A program made the translations under genes and the position numbers. The notes beneath the pieces are model-generated. The model saw nothing but the letters and a program-made list of their open reading frames with translations, was not told the DNA's origin and searched no databases. DNA of 64,000 nucleotides from Gavia stellata (lineage: Eukaryota; Chordata; Aves; Gaviiformes; Gaviidae). The stretch lies in contig NC_082606.1 in NCBI RefSeq assembly GCF_030936135.1, positions 8,674,755 to 8,738,754 of the forward strand, read 5' to 3'. Below, piece after piece: positions 36,601 through 51,600 of the stretch. Position 1 is the stretch's first letter. Every line of letters starts with the position of its first letter.

Positions 36601-39600
36601 AGTTCACTGAAATACCTTCTAAAGTTCTGGAATATGCTTTATCAAAGGGGTCTTGTAGGGAAGAACTTGTATGGAAATCTTTACAAATCATTGACAGTAC
36701 TGAAACATTCCTAATACAAATACATTTGGCAATATATTGCTGTCACAGGCTGCTTGAAAGAAAACTTGATTTTTTGCATAAGACTGTAAGAGATGCTGCT
36801 TACTTTCAAGTGATTTGACACACAATGTAGTTTCTGTAATGAGTAGTTGATTTGTTCTTCAGAAACAGTTGCTTCCATGGAGTTAAAAAGAAAAGAATTG
36901 ATTGTATGTTTGTTGTGTAAAGTGTACAGAAGAATACTGCAAGGCTTTGTTTCAAACAGGGTGAATGTTTTCATGGTAGCTACTGATAAGTTATGTATCA
37001 AAACGTGATCACTCCTTGGAGTTTTGAAACATTATACATCACTTAATATCTTTAATTCTTTGCTGACTTTAATGTTTAATACATAGAATCATAGAATTGT
37101 TTAGGTTGGAAAAGACCTTTAAGATCATAAAGTCCAATCATTAACCTAGCACTGCCAAACATGACATAATTTGGGTCATATATAATCTGGCTTTGAAACC
37201 AGAACTACTGAAATGATCTTGCTCTTGACTGTAGATTCTAAATATAGGTATCAAAATATCCAATCATAAGGAATTAATTTAAAAGAGAAACTGTTTTTCA
37301 CTGTGTATATAAAACATACTGTGTATGCAAAGACACAGCAATTTGCTTTGCAAGTTGTGTTTTGTTATGTGGGTTTTTTCTATTTTTGTTATATTTTGTT
37401 ATGTTTTTTTCCTATTTCTCCACATTATTTTCTATGGTTGAAACTTCTATCTTTTTTGGTCTCTGATCACAGTTACTAAATCACTTCATCTTAATAATTC
37501 CTTCCACGACATCTGTGTTTACTTTTGGCAGGTAGATGAAGTATTTTTCATGCTTAGTATTCTAGTGCTGGTGTTTCATACAAAAGTGTGGTAAGACTTT
37601 TGAAGAGTATCAGTGTTGAATGTGCAGAGGCAGGGGATGGAGACCTAGGTGGTGGTCAGGATATGAAAATACACTTCTTGTGAAATACTTCCTGTACTGT
37701 CAATTTATTGTGCATACATTTCTATGATTGTTTGGGATGTATTAACTAATAAGAAGGTGAATCCTGTCTGGAAACTGTGTACTTACTCGGAAGAAGTGAC
37801 CAAAATGGCAATTACCCAAATGTCTGTAATGCATATAGTGACTCCTTGTCTGGAGGAAAATAATGCTATGTTAACTTCTTTACAGTTTCAGTTCTTATGA
37901 TTACTGGCCTGTTGGCAGTAGGCAAAAGTACATCTCAGCAGTATATCTGACAGGTGTCTGGGCAGCACAAGGAATTTTCTGTCCTGTTATTGACCTACTA
38001 ATGCTAACCTTGGAGTGAAAAATACTGTGTTACAGTAAAATGTCTAGTGTAAACACAGAGCTGATATGGTGGTCCTCTGTATGCATATTACAGATCTATG
38101 AAGAGCTCTCAAATGCTAGTGCCTCTGGTCAATTCTGCATGTCCCTTCCTCCATCAGGGTGAGAGGACCAAAATCTTTCCTTGTTTTGTCATGCACTCTT
38201 AACATGAGTCAGAAATACTACCATGGAAGGAAGTGTTCAAAATAGACTGAACTGAATCTACATCTTCAGAGATACATCTTTAATAAAACTTTTCCATGTG
38301 ATAAAACATTCCATGTGATACAAAATGTTGTGTTGCTAGGTGGCATGATTTGATCTTAATTTTTCTGGTTATTTGGCATGTGGAATATAAACATTCTGAG
38401 CAGATACTTCAGTATCATGAGTGCAGAGTGAAGCTGGAAGTACAATTCTTCTAGGGAACCATAAGATGTTCGGCTGTTGCACTTCTTGTGTTTGGATCAG
38501 GAGTGTGTTTCTGAAACATCTCTCAAGCATTCCTGTCTACAGTGATGTAGTTTACCTTGTAGAGTAGTTTTGGAGTAAATGAACTATACTAGATTTGATT
38601 GAAATTAAAGTGGAACACACTCTTAACTGCAAGTGTGCATTCAGTCTGTGGGACCAGAGTAGAATGAATCTGAAGATTACAAGGGAGAAAAAAGAAAGCT
38701 AAAATGCATATAATGTGGGAGTTGGGTCCTCATCAGCTGTTTCACACCACAGATATGCCATACCTGGTAGTGTGGTTGTAACCTTGGTAATTTCTTAGAC
38801 ACGCTAAACCTTACTTTTTTCTTTTTTTCAGGCCAGTATGGAAATCCTCTAAATAAGTACATTAGACATTATGAAGGATTATCTTATGACGTGGATTTGT
38901 TACACCAAAAACACCAGCGTGCCAAAAGAGCAGTATCACATGAAGATCAGTTCTTGCACCTAGATTTTCATGCTCATGGAAGGTTAGTGATATTTTAAAA
39001 GGTATTTGTTTTAATATTTTATTCATGTATGTGTTTTAATTGTAGTGACATGTAAACAGTGAAATACAGTCATCAAACTAATGTTAGCTAGAATACACTA
39101 AAATGCAGTTCTTACACTGGACATCAGAGCAAACACTTCATAGAAACTGTAAGTGTGAAACTTGCTTGTAATCACTCATTCAAACTTCTGGTGGTAACTA
39201 TTAATGCACTTTGAAGCTTAAACAATGGAATCATACTGGGAACAGAATGGTAGTTGATTCTGAGTTTATAATGCAGCTTTGGCATATTTTTTATAAAAAG
39301 TATGCCAAACTGCCTGAGGAGATTTAATTGAGGAAAAGTAAAATTTCAAATTGTGTTTGAAAGTACAAAATAGGCCAAAAAAGTGTTCTGTTTCATGTGT
39401 AATGGTGTCATCTGTTTTCTGTGCTGTTGTGGAATTTAGCAATTATTTGACATGGGGAAAACGTAATTGCTGTTACAAGACTTGCATGTAATATGTGATT
39501 GTAAGAGCCAGTACAAAAGTTAGATATCAGTGTGAACAACTGGAGTATAATTTGTAGGTTTCACTTAGGAAGATCTCTTTGTACTTTAGAATTGGCTGCT

Positions 39601-42600
39601 TATTGTATAACCGAGGAGAAACAGGAAGAAAGTTAAAATATTTGTGCCTGTATCTTTTTGTTTCTTTGACTCCCTCCTTTGCAGCACCACTGTCTTAATA
39701 TATTTTAGGAATATGTAACGCCCTTGCTTTTCTGATTATTTCAGTTACAATATAAGTAATTAGAACTCGATAAATTATTGCTAGCCATATGTAGAAACAT
39801 AGGAAGTTTGACAGAGCAAAGGTGAAAACTAGGGCTTCTGAAACAGTGTTTGGAATATTGTTTTATGAGTAAGCGTTCTACTAGCTGTGCCAGCTTGTAA
39901 TTTCTTCAGGGAATGAAGTGTTGCTACTGGAGGTGTATGGTGTAATGACTGAATTTCAGTGCATGCTCCCAAAAGGTTAGTGTTAGGGTTGTATTTGTAG
40001 CTGCTGTAGAACTGCAACCCAAATCCTGAATTTAAAGTTCTGTCCTTAAAACCACATTTTTGGGTGTGATTTTTAGTCCAAGGGATTTTATTATTTAAAG
40101 AAGAGTCATTTTGCTGCTGTCTCTGCTGTAGCTTCACAGGCAATCTCTAGTCTTCGCTATTAAATTGTTCCAATAAACAAGACTGCAGAATAGAATATTT
40201 CAGAGGCTCCTCATATTGTAAACCTCTCCACTTTTAATGTAAATCTCCAGCAAGGTTGCGAGACAGTGAAGTTTAGTTTCAGTCTAATGCTGCCACTCTT
40301 AAGCTGCAGGCTGATGGTTAATTTAGGCTTAAAGTATGTACTACTGCAGAGAAGAACAGGCCTGACCACATTGCCAGGATCACATTTGTGCTAGCACTAG
40401 TAGTCTTGAATCCATGCAAGGAATAGGATCTTGGGAACTGATCAGATGAAAATTATTTGGAAAAAAAAAAAATCAGTATGACTTGAAGGGGTGATGGAGG
40501 GAGAATGAGTCCATTCTTTCTAGGAGCAGTCCCCATTTCAGTCAGCTTGAGCAGGTTCATCCTGTCATTGGTAAAGATCCCATAATACTCTTCTGTAAAG
40601 AGCTCTTTACAGAATACTCTTTTGTAAAGAGCTCTTAGATAGAATGCGCAGGCTAAGCTGTGTTAATAAGGTGGGCTGAAAATCCTTATCATATAAAGTT
40701 GTTAACTGTACCTACAATAATGAGGTCTAAAAAAGATTTCCTCTCTTAATTCATGTGTCTTAGTCACACCAGGCCTTAGACCAACAGGTTTATAAAGATT
40801 TTGATAACAGATACTATTACTCATGAAGGAAAGTGTTGGTGTTTATATGTGGAATTGATTCTAAACCCCAATGCTCTGAGGCACAAATCCATCATTAAAT
40901 AAGGAGGCTGAATGGAAACTTACTATAAGGTCAAACCAGTCCATAATTTAGGATTTTGGTAGTTTCCTGTGACACATCGAACACTTCCTGCCAAAGAGAG
41001 GGTAGTTGACAGGCTGTAAATTTAGTCCACAAATTCCTGTTAATAGGTCTGAGTGTGTTCTTAAACAATATCTTCATTTTTCTTTAAATATGAATTAGGA
41101 AGGATCAAGTGGATTGTGTTTTACTTGATCCAGTCTATTTAGTAGCTTTGAAGGTGTGTTGCAGTTCAAAAAACTGTATAAATAGGATTACTTTTTTGTC
41201 GTTGCAGCTAGCTTACTGTGAATAACTGTAAGTGATGTATGTCATCACTGAGAATGACAACATTAAAACTTTTCTATCAAATATTCTAATTACTTTGTGC
41301 TAAAGTAGGAAATAAAGCTCTTACAAAACAAAATACTTAAACCATTTATATTTAGCCCATAGACTCTTAAAGTGCTGTTTTATTTAAATACAGGTGATGA
41401 AACTTAAAAGCATTCAGTCAACATGAGGTTTGAGATTCTGAAAATTTAAACCTGATTTTTGAATGGCCTTATACCAAATGGTTACTTAAACCACTACACC
41501 TGGACAGTCTTGTTGGCATACAGCTGTACAACTTGCATCTTGTTAACTTAATAAAAATAGTAAACAGCTGCTACTTGTGAGTACTGAAATGATAATCTTC
41601 TGTTTTGAGGTGGCTTCTGATGAAATGGCTGTCTTCTGTAGCCAGGAAACAATGGAAAAGCTGTCCTAATATTTACTGCCGTTCACTGCTGGAAACAGCA
41701 AATGAAGCTAGCTGGACCACAACAGTTCTTATGCTGTATCTCTGGTACCAGTTTGAACTTTATAAACTTAATCTTTCCACTTGTGCCAGAGGAAGCACCT
41801 GTTGGTCATGTGGCCAGTCAAGATGGGAAAGTGATTTGGCTGCTTATTTTTCAGCCAGATTAATTGTCATTCACTTCAGTACATAAGCAAACTTTCTGTA
41901 AGAAGAAAGGGTGCAGAAATAAGCAGAAGTGGTGAGAGGGAAGATGCAATGCTACCCTTTTCAGTGGCAGTGCTGACATATGCCAGATTAGCATTCATCA
42001 AACTTAGAGTTTCATTGTCCGGAAAATGGCTGGCAGCTACAAGTATTTTATGATTGTGTAAGTAGCATGTGTTCTTTTCAGTAGACTGTTTGGATTTAAG
42101 AACTGTATTTCATAGTACCCTTTTTTGAAAAAGGAAAAAATAAAAACAAAATGTATATATTTATGCCAGGTTAAAGTGACCATTTAACTATGGACTAATA
42201 ATAGTTTAATAATGAAATATACTGTAATGATGGAATTAAACCAAAACTACCTTTTTTCACCCCAGACTCAGTAGTTCTACAAATAGGTATATAACATGCC
42301 ATCATTGAGAAATCCTGCCTTCATCTGGAAGTTAAATGCTACACACTATAGCTTTTGTTGTTGGGCAATATAAAATACAACTTGTTATGGCACATTTAAT
42401 GAATTGAACTAAACCAGCCACTATTCAATGCTGAAACACTAGCTTAATAGGGCAGTTAAAGTTGCTGAAACTAAGCAATGGATGCCTATTAATTCTTTTG
42501 AATCACAAAATGTGTAGTTTAGATGAGTGGACATTATTGCTTCACCAGTGGTGCAAAATGTGCTCATCTCTAAAATGCTTCAAATTGGAAGGAATGTGAA

Positions 42601-45600
42601 GTTTTAAAACAATCCTCGTTATGTATCATAGCTCTTCCAACTGCCAGTTTATGTAGAGTGTTTTAGTGTGAGTTAATTTAAGGTGCCCTTTGAGTCTAGG
42701 GAAGGTTCATGCAAAGATAATGAATGCACAGTGTTAATATTAACCAATTAAGTTCCTGGTATAAGGTAGCTTTTGAACCCACTCCACAACCTCTGTCCTG
42801 TCCCCTCCCAAAAAAACTCAACAACAACAACCAAAAAAAAAAAACCCACCAAAAAATCCCCCCAAAATATATGGAATGATTCATAGAAGAGCAATGCCTT
42901 TGGCACCAGCTTGAGATGCAGTGAAGGAATTTAATATGGCATAACTTTCTTTTGCATGTCAAAGTAATGTCAGTAGTTTTGAAAATGAAGTTGGGATCAC
43001 TATAACTGACACTGTATTTTATACCCAGTTTTGACTTAGTCACAAAATGTGTACTTGCACTTGTTCACTTACTGAACACAACCCTTCCTATGCAGAGAAG
43101 TTGGAAAGCTGTTTTCTTCACTTTTTCAGTATAAACATTTGCAATATATTAATTGTAGAAAGTCTTAAACTGAATTCCTATCACCTGTAGAATGTCAGAA
43201 ATATACTGGATACTTCATTCACAGTGGTTTCATTTTGAGGACAGAGCTTGAAAAACTTCTGACATCGGATTTTCTCTGACATCGGATTTTCTCTGAACTA
43301 TACCTTTTTATCTTATGACAAAACTGTGAATTCTTGAGACCCTGATGCATTCAGAAGAATAAATGAACTACGTCTATGTGGTGTTTAACTATACTGTCAG
43401 TCAGCTTTTTACTTAATGCATTCCTAATAACTTATGCTTTCTAATTTTTTTCTTAATTTGTCCCATTAATCACCCATCCACACCCACTTCCACTCTTTCT
43501 CCTTGGATTAGTTGATTACTCGCTTGTGAAAGTTGCCCATGCAACTTGAGTGAACAGTTGAATTTTAAAGTGGTACTTGAACACATGATAACACCTGCTT
43601 ATTACTAAATTAGAGATACATTGAGAACTTCTTTCAGATGTTCTGCAATTTAGCTACAGTTTTCCTTATATTTTTACCTAAAATTTTCTTTTTTTAAAAA
43701 ATACTGTAAGCTGTTAAACTCAGGCATGTTTGTTGGAATATATGGTCTATACATGATCCTTATAACAGGAAAACCGTTACTGGAAATGCTTGCAACATCA
43801 CTTCTTTGTAAGCCATACAAATAAAATGACCTTTCATATGGTTATGCTTGTGAATATTAAAGCATTCACTTGTTGAATATTGTTAGGTTGTTCTATAAAA
43901 CCTAAGATAGTTTAAAAATGTGGGCTTCACTAATAAAAATGCTTCTCCATGTTTTAATTTGGGCTTACAAGTCATGACTGCTAAATTCAGATTCTTTTAG
44001 CCCAGCATATTCAAATCTTAAACTAGCTCAATATAGGGTTAAAATCATGTAAATATTAAATAATTATGTCAGTGCAACTGGAATAACCTATTCTTCAGCC
44101 TCCACCACCTTATGCAGTTCATCTGGACTCAAAAGTACTTACTTTCTTCTGCTGTGCTCCGAAATGAAATGGACTATTATATCATCTTTTTCAGAGCAGT
44201 CTGCATAAATGCTGGTAAAGGTTTGCATTATGTTAGTCAGAAACATTGTTAAATCTTCTAACTAATGATGAAACACAAGCTTTGCTTCTACTACATTAAA
44301 AGTAAGTGATATTGATCGTTTGTAGTGATCCTTGGTGACCATGAGACATTTTCCTTCTGTTTTCTTATTCACCAGAATGTTCTTGCCTACTGTTCTGTGT
44401 CACTACAAGGACATACCCCTGTGCTTCCAAAAGAGCATGCATTCAGCTCTGCTCTGTAATTTTAGAACTACAATGATAGGTGGGTTTTGGAAGGCAGAGA
44501 GTTTAGAAAAATCTTATTATCTTATCCTTCCTGGGTTTCTATGGGGAGGGAAGGAGGGAGAAGAATTTTTGTCTTCATGGTTCTATATAAAAAGGGTAAT
44601 AGTATACATGTGCCTAATGTGGCAAGTCTAGTGGGCACCAAGATTTCGTCATTATTACTTCAAATAAGTTGGCAGCTAAAGTGCCTATCAGTGCTTTCAA
44701 AAGTGTCACTGGGTGTCAGGGGTTAGGAAGATGCTGTAAGGCAAGCTTCCAGTTGAGGTTGTTCTGCCTGATTTTGTCAAAGTGCTGAGAGTAGCGTTTG
44801 ATCAATAAGCCACTGGAAAAAAACACATCAGTCTCACTACTGCTGCTAGTAGGGTGGTACTGCATGTTACTGCATGTAACCTTTTTTCCTGTAGTTAATG
44901 ATCACATTTTCTACAATGTCTTTATTATTAAGAAAACACTGTGTAAAGCTATAATATGTTGCAGAGTGACCATGTGATTCAGCTGCTAGGTAACCCAGTT
45001 TGGAATCAATTTCAATAAATGACTGATTCTTAAATGTACTACTACCTTTTACAATGTTTTGCATTGAGCAGAGGAACTTCTATAACAATGAGAGCTTGCA
45101 TGTTGCAAAATTGTGTGGGTCTTAATCTGTGCTCACTGTACCATTTGGTAAGGCATATTTGTGAAGTAGTGTTTGTTGATTGGCTTTAATATGGATTTTC
45201 TGTGCAGGTATCTTTTTCATAATTATTTTGAACAGCTATCAGTCATACATTAGTTGAGCTTTCTGCTACGGTCACGAATGGCAGGCATGGACCACAAAAT
45301 TTCAGAGTTCTTAATTATGAGCGTTTTTTATTCTTGGTTCTATAGTAATTTGTAATCCTTTGTATTGCCTTCATTATTCAGAGCTGTTAAATGTTTGTGT
45401 TTAAGATTGTTGTTGACTGTATTTGAGTAAGTTATGAAAATGAAGGAGGCTATCTGCACAGAAATTGTATTTGATATGTTGGATTTCAAAGGTGACATTC
45501 TGAGCATGCTGCTGTGCTGTCTGAGATGGACTGAAGTAACTGAGCTAGTTACTCTTGGATTAAAGAGGACTTTATATTGTGACCTGTTTTATTAAACACT

Positions 45601-48600
45601 AGATGTTCTTTTTATGGCATTTAATTTATTTTTAAGTACTTTTGTAATTGTGCATACAACATAGTACTCAATTAATGAAATGGCTTTGTCTTGTATGTTC
45701 TGTTAGGCTGTCAGAACATAAAGCAGATTCACTGTTACTGGTGTAATTTGAAAATTTACGTTGTGTCTGTTTTTCAGTTCCATCTGCACTTAAACACCCT
45801 CCTAAACAGACTAACTTAAATAGATTGTTTTAGTGGTCATCAAGTAGGCTGACTGGTTGGTTTTTGTGAGAGTTATGTGAATTATTTTCATGAATTTTAC
45901 TAAGTGAACTTTTTGCAAGGTTCACTTACTACAACTCATTTTAGGCTGTCCTGAATTTAAAAAGAAAAAAAAAATCTTTAGTTCTTACTGTAGTCTTTTC
46001 AGCTTTATTCAGTGCTCTGTGACCATGCTTCAGTCATCCCCTATCTGTTATACCTTTTAACTTATATGCCTTCACAAATAACTTGCCAGTCAAGAGACCC
46101 ATGAATCGGGTCTCACTTTCTACACCTGTTTTGTTAAAAAAAAAAAACAACCCTAAAAAGCACCTATGTTGGTACTTGTAGGTAAAGCAATTTTATCTTG
46201 CAGAGAATTGGGAAGCAGGGACCCGAGTTCCTACTAATTTTTTAAATGAAATGAATCTAAAAAATATTTTAGAGTTTGGATCTGTGGGTTAAATGTCTTG
46301 CATTTTACGGGTTTAAATACAGTGAGCTGGCATATGTGTAGCCCTCAGGAAAAAAGGTATTTAGTGTTTCACTCGGGTTTGTCTAGGAAATGCCTGGTAC
46401 AGCGGCATCAGACTGGTGAGGCTGCCTAGCTGAGGTGCTGGGTTTCCCAGCCATACTGCTAAAATTGTTATTAATGCTTTAGAACTTTGTTCCTTGGCCA
46501 ACAAACTTTAGTAGACATAGCCATGTTTTTAAAATGAAAAGCAGTAGACTTAAATTAAAGTACTTTAATTTATGTGCTTCGTATGTGCTCATGTTATCAG
46601 CTGGCAGATTTCTCTTCTTTGTCTGTCTTTATTTGTTTCACTAAGAAAGTTTCTTTCTAAACTAGTTTCTTAGTTTGAATTCATGCAGTAACTGATGCCT
46701 TTTCATTTTATTCTAGTACATCTTTACCTGTTTTCTCTTTTTGATCTCATGTTTTTGAATTATGTTAGAACATGGCAGTGTATATAAATACTCCAATTTT
46801 ATGTAAATACAAAAGGGAAGGTTATTTTGGATAAACGGGAAACCAAGTGACACAATCTGCACTTAACTTCCCAAAGAAGTTTTACTGAAAGGAGAAAAAA
46901 AATCAACCTCACGTAGACTATTCTGCTCTTAAAATCTGTACACTTCAGGACAGAGATACGTGACTGACTTTCTTAGAGTGTAAATTAGCCAACAGGTAGC
47001 TACTTGTAATCCTACTTGGATAGTTTCTGTTACCTGAGCTAGCTTATGTGTTTGCAGCTATGTGTAGCAAGAATAGTCAGTGGCAAATTGTCTAGGATGA
47101 AGGCTGCATCCTCAGTTGTGTTCTTCTAGAATAACAAGCTTAGCAAGTCTGACTTCTGAAGGTCAGGAAAGAAATCTCTGAACAATCACAAGTGCCACTC
47201 TAGAGGTGTCGATGGAAAACAAACATAAGCTTCAAGTGTTCTAGCTGGGATTGCTGAGCATTGCAATGCTGTAGAGATTGGTTTTTAGATTAATACTTAC
47301 TAGAGGATGATACCCTCTATCTGCATCTAGGTGGGTAATAGAAAGAATGATAAACCTGGAGACCCTATCATGTGTTGTTTCAAAGATGTATTTTCTTTAG
47401 TGTCAGTAGCAGGACCATAGGAATTGTCAGTTAAATGATGATGGAATATGTTGTGTGGGTTTAATAGTAAGTGAAACACTGTAAAAAAAATAGTAATGTC
47501 CGTAGGTATGATGGTTCTGTAGACTTAGCTTGTGAGTAGTTTAAAGCTGCCATTAAGTCCTTAAGCTGTCTTCTATTTAACATAGTTCAGGGTTGGAATG
47601 ACTCTGACAGTCTGTGGAAACTGAGTTTAGATTTTGTGATGCCTCATGTGGAAGCAGTTAGAAAGAAGGGTTCAAATTATTCTCTGCTTCTGTCTGTAGA
47701 CCCACTTGCATTCTTCAGAGAAGACAGTCTTTGACTTCTTAAATGGGAGAAGTAAAGATAAAAGACTTGCATCTGAGGCAGAGTAGTATCTTCTAGATCC
47801 TGATTTGTGAGGAGGCTCATGGAGGCACAGCTGCAAAGATTTTTCTGGTTCCTACTGAGAAGAAAAGAGTATGAACCTAAAGGGACTCTCCTGGAGTGAC
47901 ATTCCATACCACTGCCAACAACGCATCACCTTCTGTTTCCTTTTCTCAGCCACTTCTAGCTGTGGAGTAACTCCTCAGTTTCCTCCTTTTTTTTTTTTTA
48001 AAAACTATCTCCTCTGGTTACTGAGTGATTCTGCCTGCTCAGCCTGCCACTGGTTACAGTGATTTGACTGGGCAAAAGGTAGGAAAGGGAAAGCACCAAG
48101 TGCCCTTTTGCGTACCACTGATAATAGCTCTTTCTGACAGTTTTGAAAAAGTCTGCAGGCTTGCTATCAGTGTCCCAATGTATTGGACATTCCATCATGG
48201 CAAAATCACTGATCTTAGAAGGTAACTCATACTAAAAAGAAATGGAATAATAGATTAAGCGTTAACTCTTACATGTACACCTTTATGTTCATTTTACCAA
48301 GTGCTGTCAGTGTATATACACACAACTTTTTTTTTTAAAGTATTTGCTCTGTGATTAGAGCATAAGATTGACATAACTGGAGCCTATGGGAAACCACTGG
48401 GGTTTACCTAAGTGTGGTGCTCTCAACTATTTTTTTTCTTTAATTATCACTGAGTTGCTATGTTACATACTTGCAAATCTGACATAGCCTCGCTGAGGTA
48501 AGCTAAAGTGATATAAAAATCTACCTCTTCATAATCTTTAGGGTACTGCCACTACTGAAAAAGATGTGGGTTATTATCAAAGCAGATTATATAACAATAT

Positions 48601-51600
48601 AAACAGTTTTACCAAAAATTCTGTCTTCAACCAAACAAGCAACTATACAGTAACCCAGTAATGGCCTGTTACTGTATCAGTTTTCAGATAAGTGTAAGAC
48701 AGAAGCGGTAACAAATAAGCAAGGTCAAAACTCGGTATTAATTGATTTAAGTCTATTCTAGAGACCACTACTGCTGGGAAGTGTCTTATGCAAGGTAGGA
48801 AGTGTGTAAATAAAAGAAGCATTATTTGTCTGGAAATAGTTAATCTTCTGCCTGATGTGTAGCTAGGCTAGGGAATAGCTTAGTTTACATTGATATAGGT
48901 GCTGGCACAGAGAACTCAATGCATACTGTAGAAATGTTAATTACCAAAAGGCTTATTTGAAGTTTTTTTATTTCTTCCATTGTGGCTACTTCAAGAAACC
49001 ATATTCAGGAATGATATAGACAAATTTGTTAAACTTCTCTGGGGTCTCCTGTCCTCCGAAGAATTCATGAAGTTACTGGATTTAAGGCAGGAAAGAAAAC
49101 TGAGATGTATTCTCTTCCACATAATTTTGAGAAGGATAGCAACTAGCTTATATTCCGTTCAAGAAAGGTGAAGAAATACTATCTTTGAAGAAATTCAGAG
49201 TAAATGTTAGGAGAACTTCTATATCGGGTGAGATACTGAAATGGATTTTGTAGGGTCTTTGGGAGTTTCTTACTGAGAAATTAAGGTGTTGAACTTAATT
49301 TTTTGGGAGGTCACTGCTAACTATCCATTTGTTTGAATCAGTCAGTACAATTTGGAGTCTCCCCACCTATAAACTGGCATCTTTTTAGTGCAATTAACTT
49401 CATTGACACTTCCAAGTAGTACATTAAGATGTCTCTGCGTAGCCATAAAAATGGTTTTTACTTTCTCTGCTGTAGGTTTCATGTCATACGTGGGTTTTTA
49501 TGATTACCGTTGTTTAAAGTTTGGTGATTTGTTACAGTTGTTAATTCTTGGAAGTAGAGACAAATAGACACTTGTTTCCACCACCCACACCCGCATCCCC
49601 CAAGTTGCCTCTCTTTATCCCTCCCTCTTTTGGTGGGGGAGAACCAAAGGAAGATTTGTCGCTTCTTTTTTCATTATTAAAATTGTGAACAGTCCAGACA
49701 GATAATCCTGTTCCCATCAGGCATGTTTGAATGACCAAGAAAAGACCAATTTAAGAATAGCTGTAAGACAATCAGGTTATCTAATAGTTTAACTAAATTA
49801 AGAAATCAAATGGTCAGACAATTGTTATTGTGAAACATAGTTGCTTTATTTTGTATTTGAAATAGTTCTTTAATCCTGCAAATAGAGCTGATTCTATTAA
49901 TAAATAGATAATTAACAGCATGGGTTAGAATTTGTAGTGTTAGTTGTGTACCAATGCAGAAAGTAAGAAGAGGGGGAAAATTAAAGGAGAATAAATAGTT
50001 GTTTTAATTTTTAAAACTAGTGAAACTTTTCTTTTGGTAATTACAACTTCTAACAGTCCACTCTGAAGTGACAGATAGGGTAATATTGATGGAAGGGTAT
50101 CCCACCCAGAAGGAAGAACCATTCCCAGCTTTGGTGGACTCTACTGAGCTTCCTGTTGCCCCTCCAAAAGCACAGTCCTCTACTGCAGGCCGTCTAGGCA
50201 AAACTGTCCCTAAAGCGTGATTAGATGATAGTCAACAATGTTAGTCCAGAAGTGCAATGCTGAATGTCATGTGAATTTGTAAGGATGAGAACGTCGATGA
50301 CTTGACAACTGAGGAAAGGATACCCTGGATGGCTTCACAATTGAGGCCTAGGGCTAGTTGATCTATCTACTTGGTGTTATTTTAGGCTAAACTTGGTAAA
50401 TTACTAGCTTCCATTCTGAGATAAAGGTCGTCCCCCCCCCCCCCCCCCCCAATCTGCTGACATATATGGGAGTTAGTATATGAGAAGTCCTATGTTGTGT
50501 TACATAGTGTACTTCAAAATGATAAAGAAATTGCTGATGCACTTGAGTGTTAGAGATAATAATCGCTTCTCAATTTTATTTCAAACTCACATGAATACAA
50601 CGAGAAAAATCTAATTTTAAAGTAACTTTTTTGCGCTTCTGAGAGAAGTGTGTAGGTAGTTGTTTTTTCAGAAAACCTACTTTTTTAACTATGAAAAAGT
50701 AATTTTAGCCATAATAGGTGCTCTTACTGGAATTAGTAGATACCTCAGTTTATCACAGAGACAGAATTACAGACTTCTTATGGTAAGAAGTCTTCTATCA
50801 AATATTAGAGAAGGGAGAAGAGCTGTTCCAAATTATCCAGGATCTCTTGTCATTTAACTTCAGTTCAGATGCACTTGAAGAAAGTCTGATCCATCCTCAG
50901 TAACTGTGGAGAACTCAGTCACAGGGAAAACTCAAACTGAAATGGAGTTTAAATCTCTATAACACCTTGAGGATTGTATTACAACCAAAGTGAACAGAAC
51001 TTCTTGAAGTATTTGAATGAAGTTCTTTAAAATTCTTATTAGTGCTGGTTTTAAATTTTTTCTGCCTGTTCATTTCTAATTTCTGCCCAGAAGAGCCATA
51101 CAAGCTGGCTTAAAGTCTTTTTTTTTTCCTAGAAAAATGTATTGCATAATCTTGTAGCATTCTGTCCTACAATGTTTTTCTGGGTTGCTTGTTCATGTTA
51201 TCTCTTCATCCTCATGAACCTCTATGTTACCAAAAGACAGTTTTACAGAGCTAGTAAAGAGATTAACTTAAACAAGAAGAAATCTTTTTTTTTTTGTCTC
51301 TACGGGATATTATAAATACTAGATATCTATCATAAAACATGCCTTTCTCTCTAGGTGTGGCTAGTTACTAACTGCTAGCTGGTGTGTGTTCTTCGGTGAC
51401 TCCAAAACTTAAATGCATCTATAGTGAACTGTTTCTTCCTTTTTAACAGGACAATCTGACCTCATAAAATACATCCATACTGAAACTATAATACGACCAC
51501 TGGTTGGCTCGGCACAAAGCCCAAGAGTCACAGGGAGCTGCTGAAGTTTAACCTTCCCCATCTACCAGCCACATCTCATAATTTCATAATCTTGTAGTAG

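Larger units (their letters stand above)
27667..38831 (+). other. ADAM10: ADAM10 intron 1
   Basis: An 11.2-kb intron. It starts inside the CpG island and becomes AT-rich after about 28500. It contains an A-then-G homopolymer pair (30902-30924), a CR1 reverse-transcriptase fragment (about 32580-32960), an unexplained GC-richer block (about 32970-33960), a short CR1 3' fragment (37084-37160), a 17-nt-spaced duplication (38292-38320) and one copy of a dispersed repeat (about 38650-38745). Confidence 0.88.

Noticed and set aside
36350..36691. Minus-strand 113-codon frame in ADAM10 intron 1
   Set aside because: Random-looking composition and no family resemblance; antisense intronic chance frame.
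41605..41886. Plus-strand 93-codon frame in ADAM10 intron 2
   Set aside because: No flanking splice signals or known motif; likely chance.
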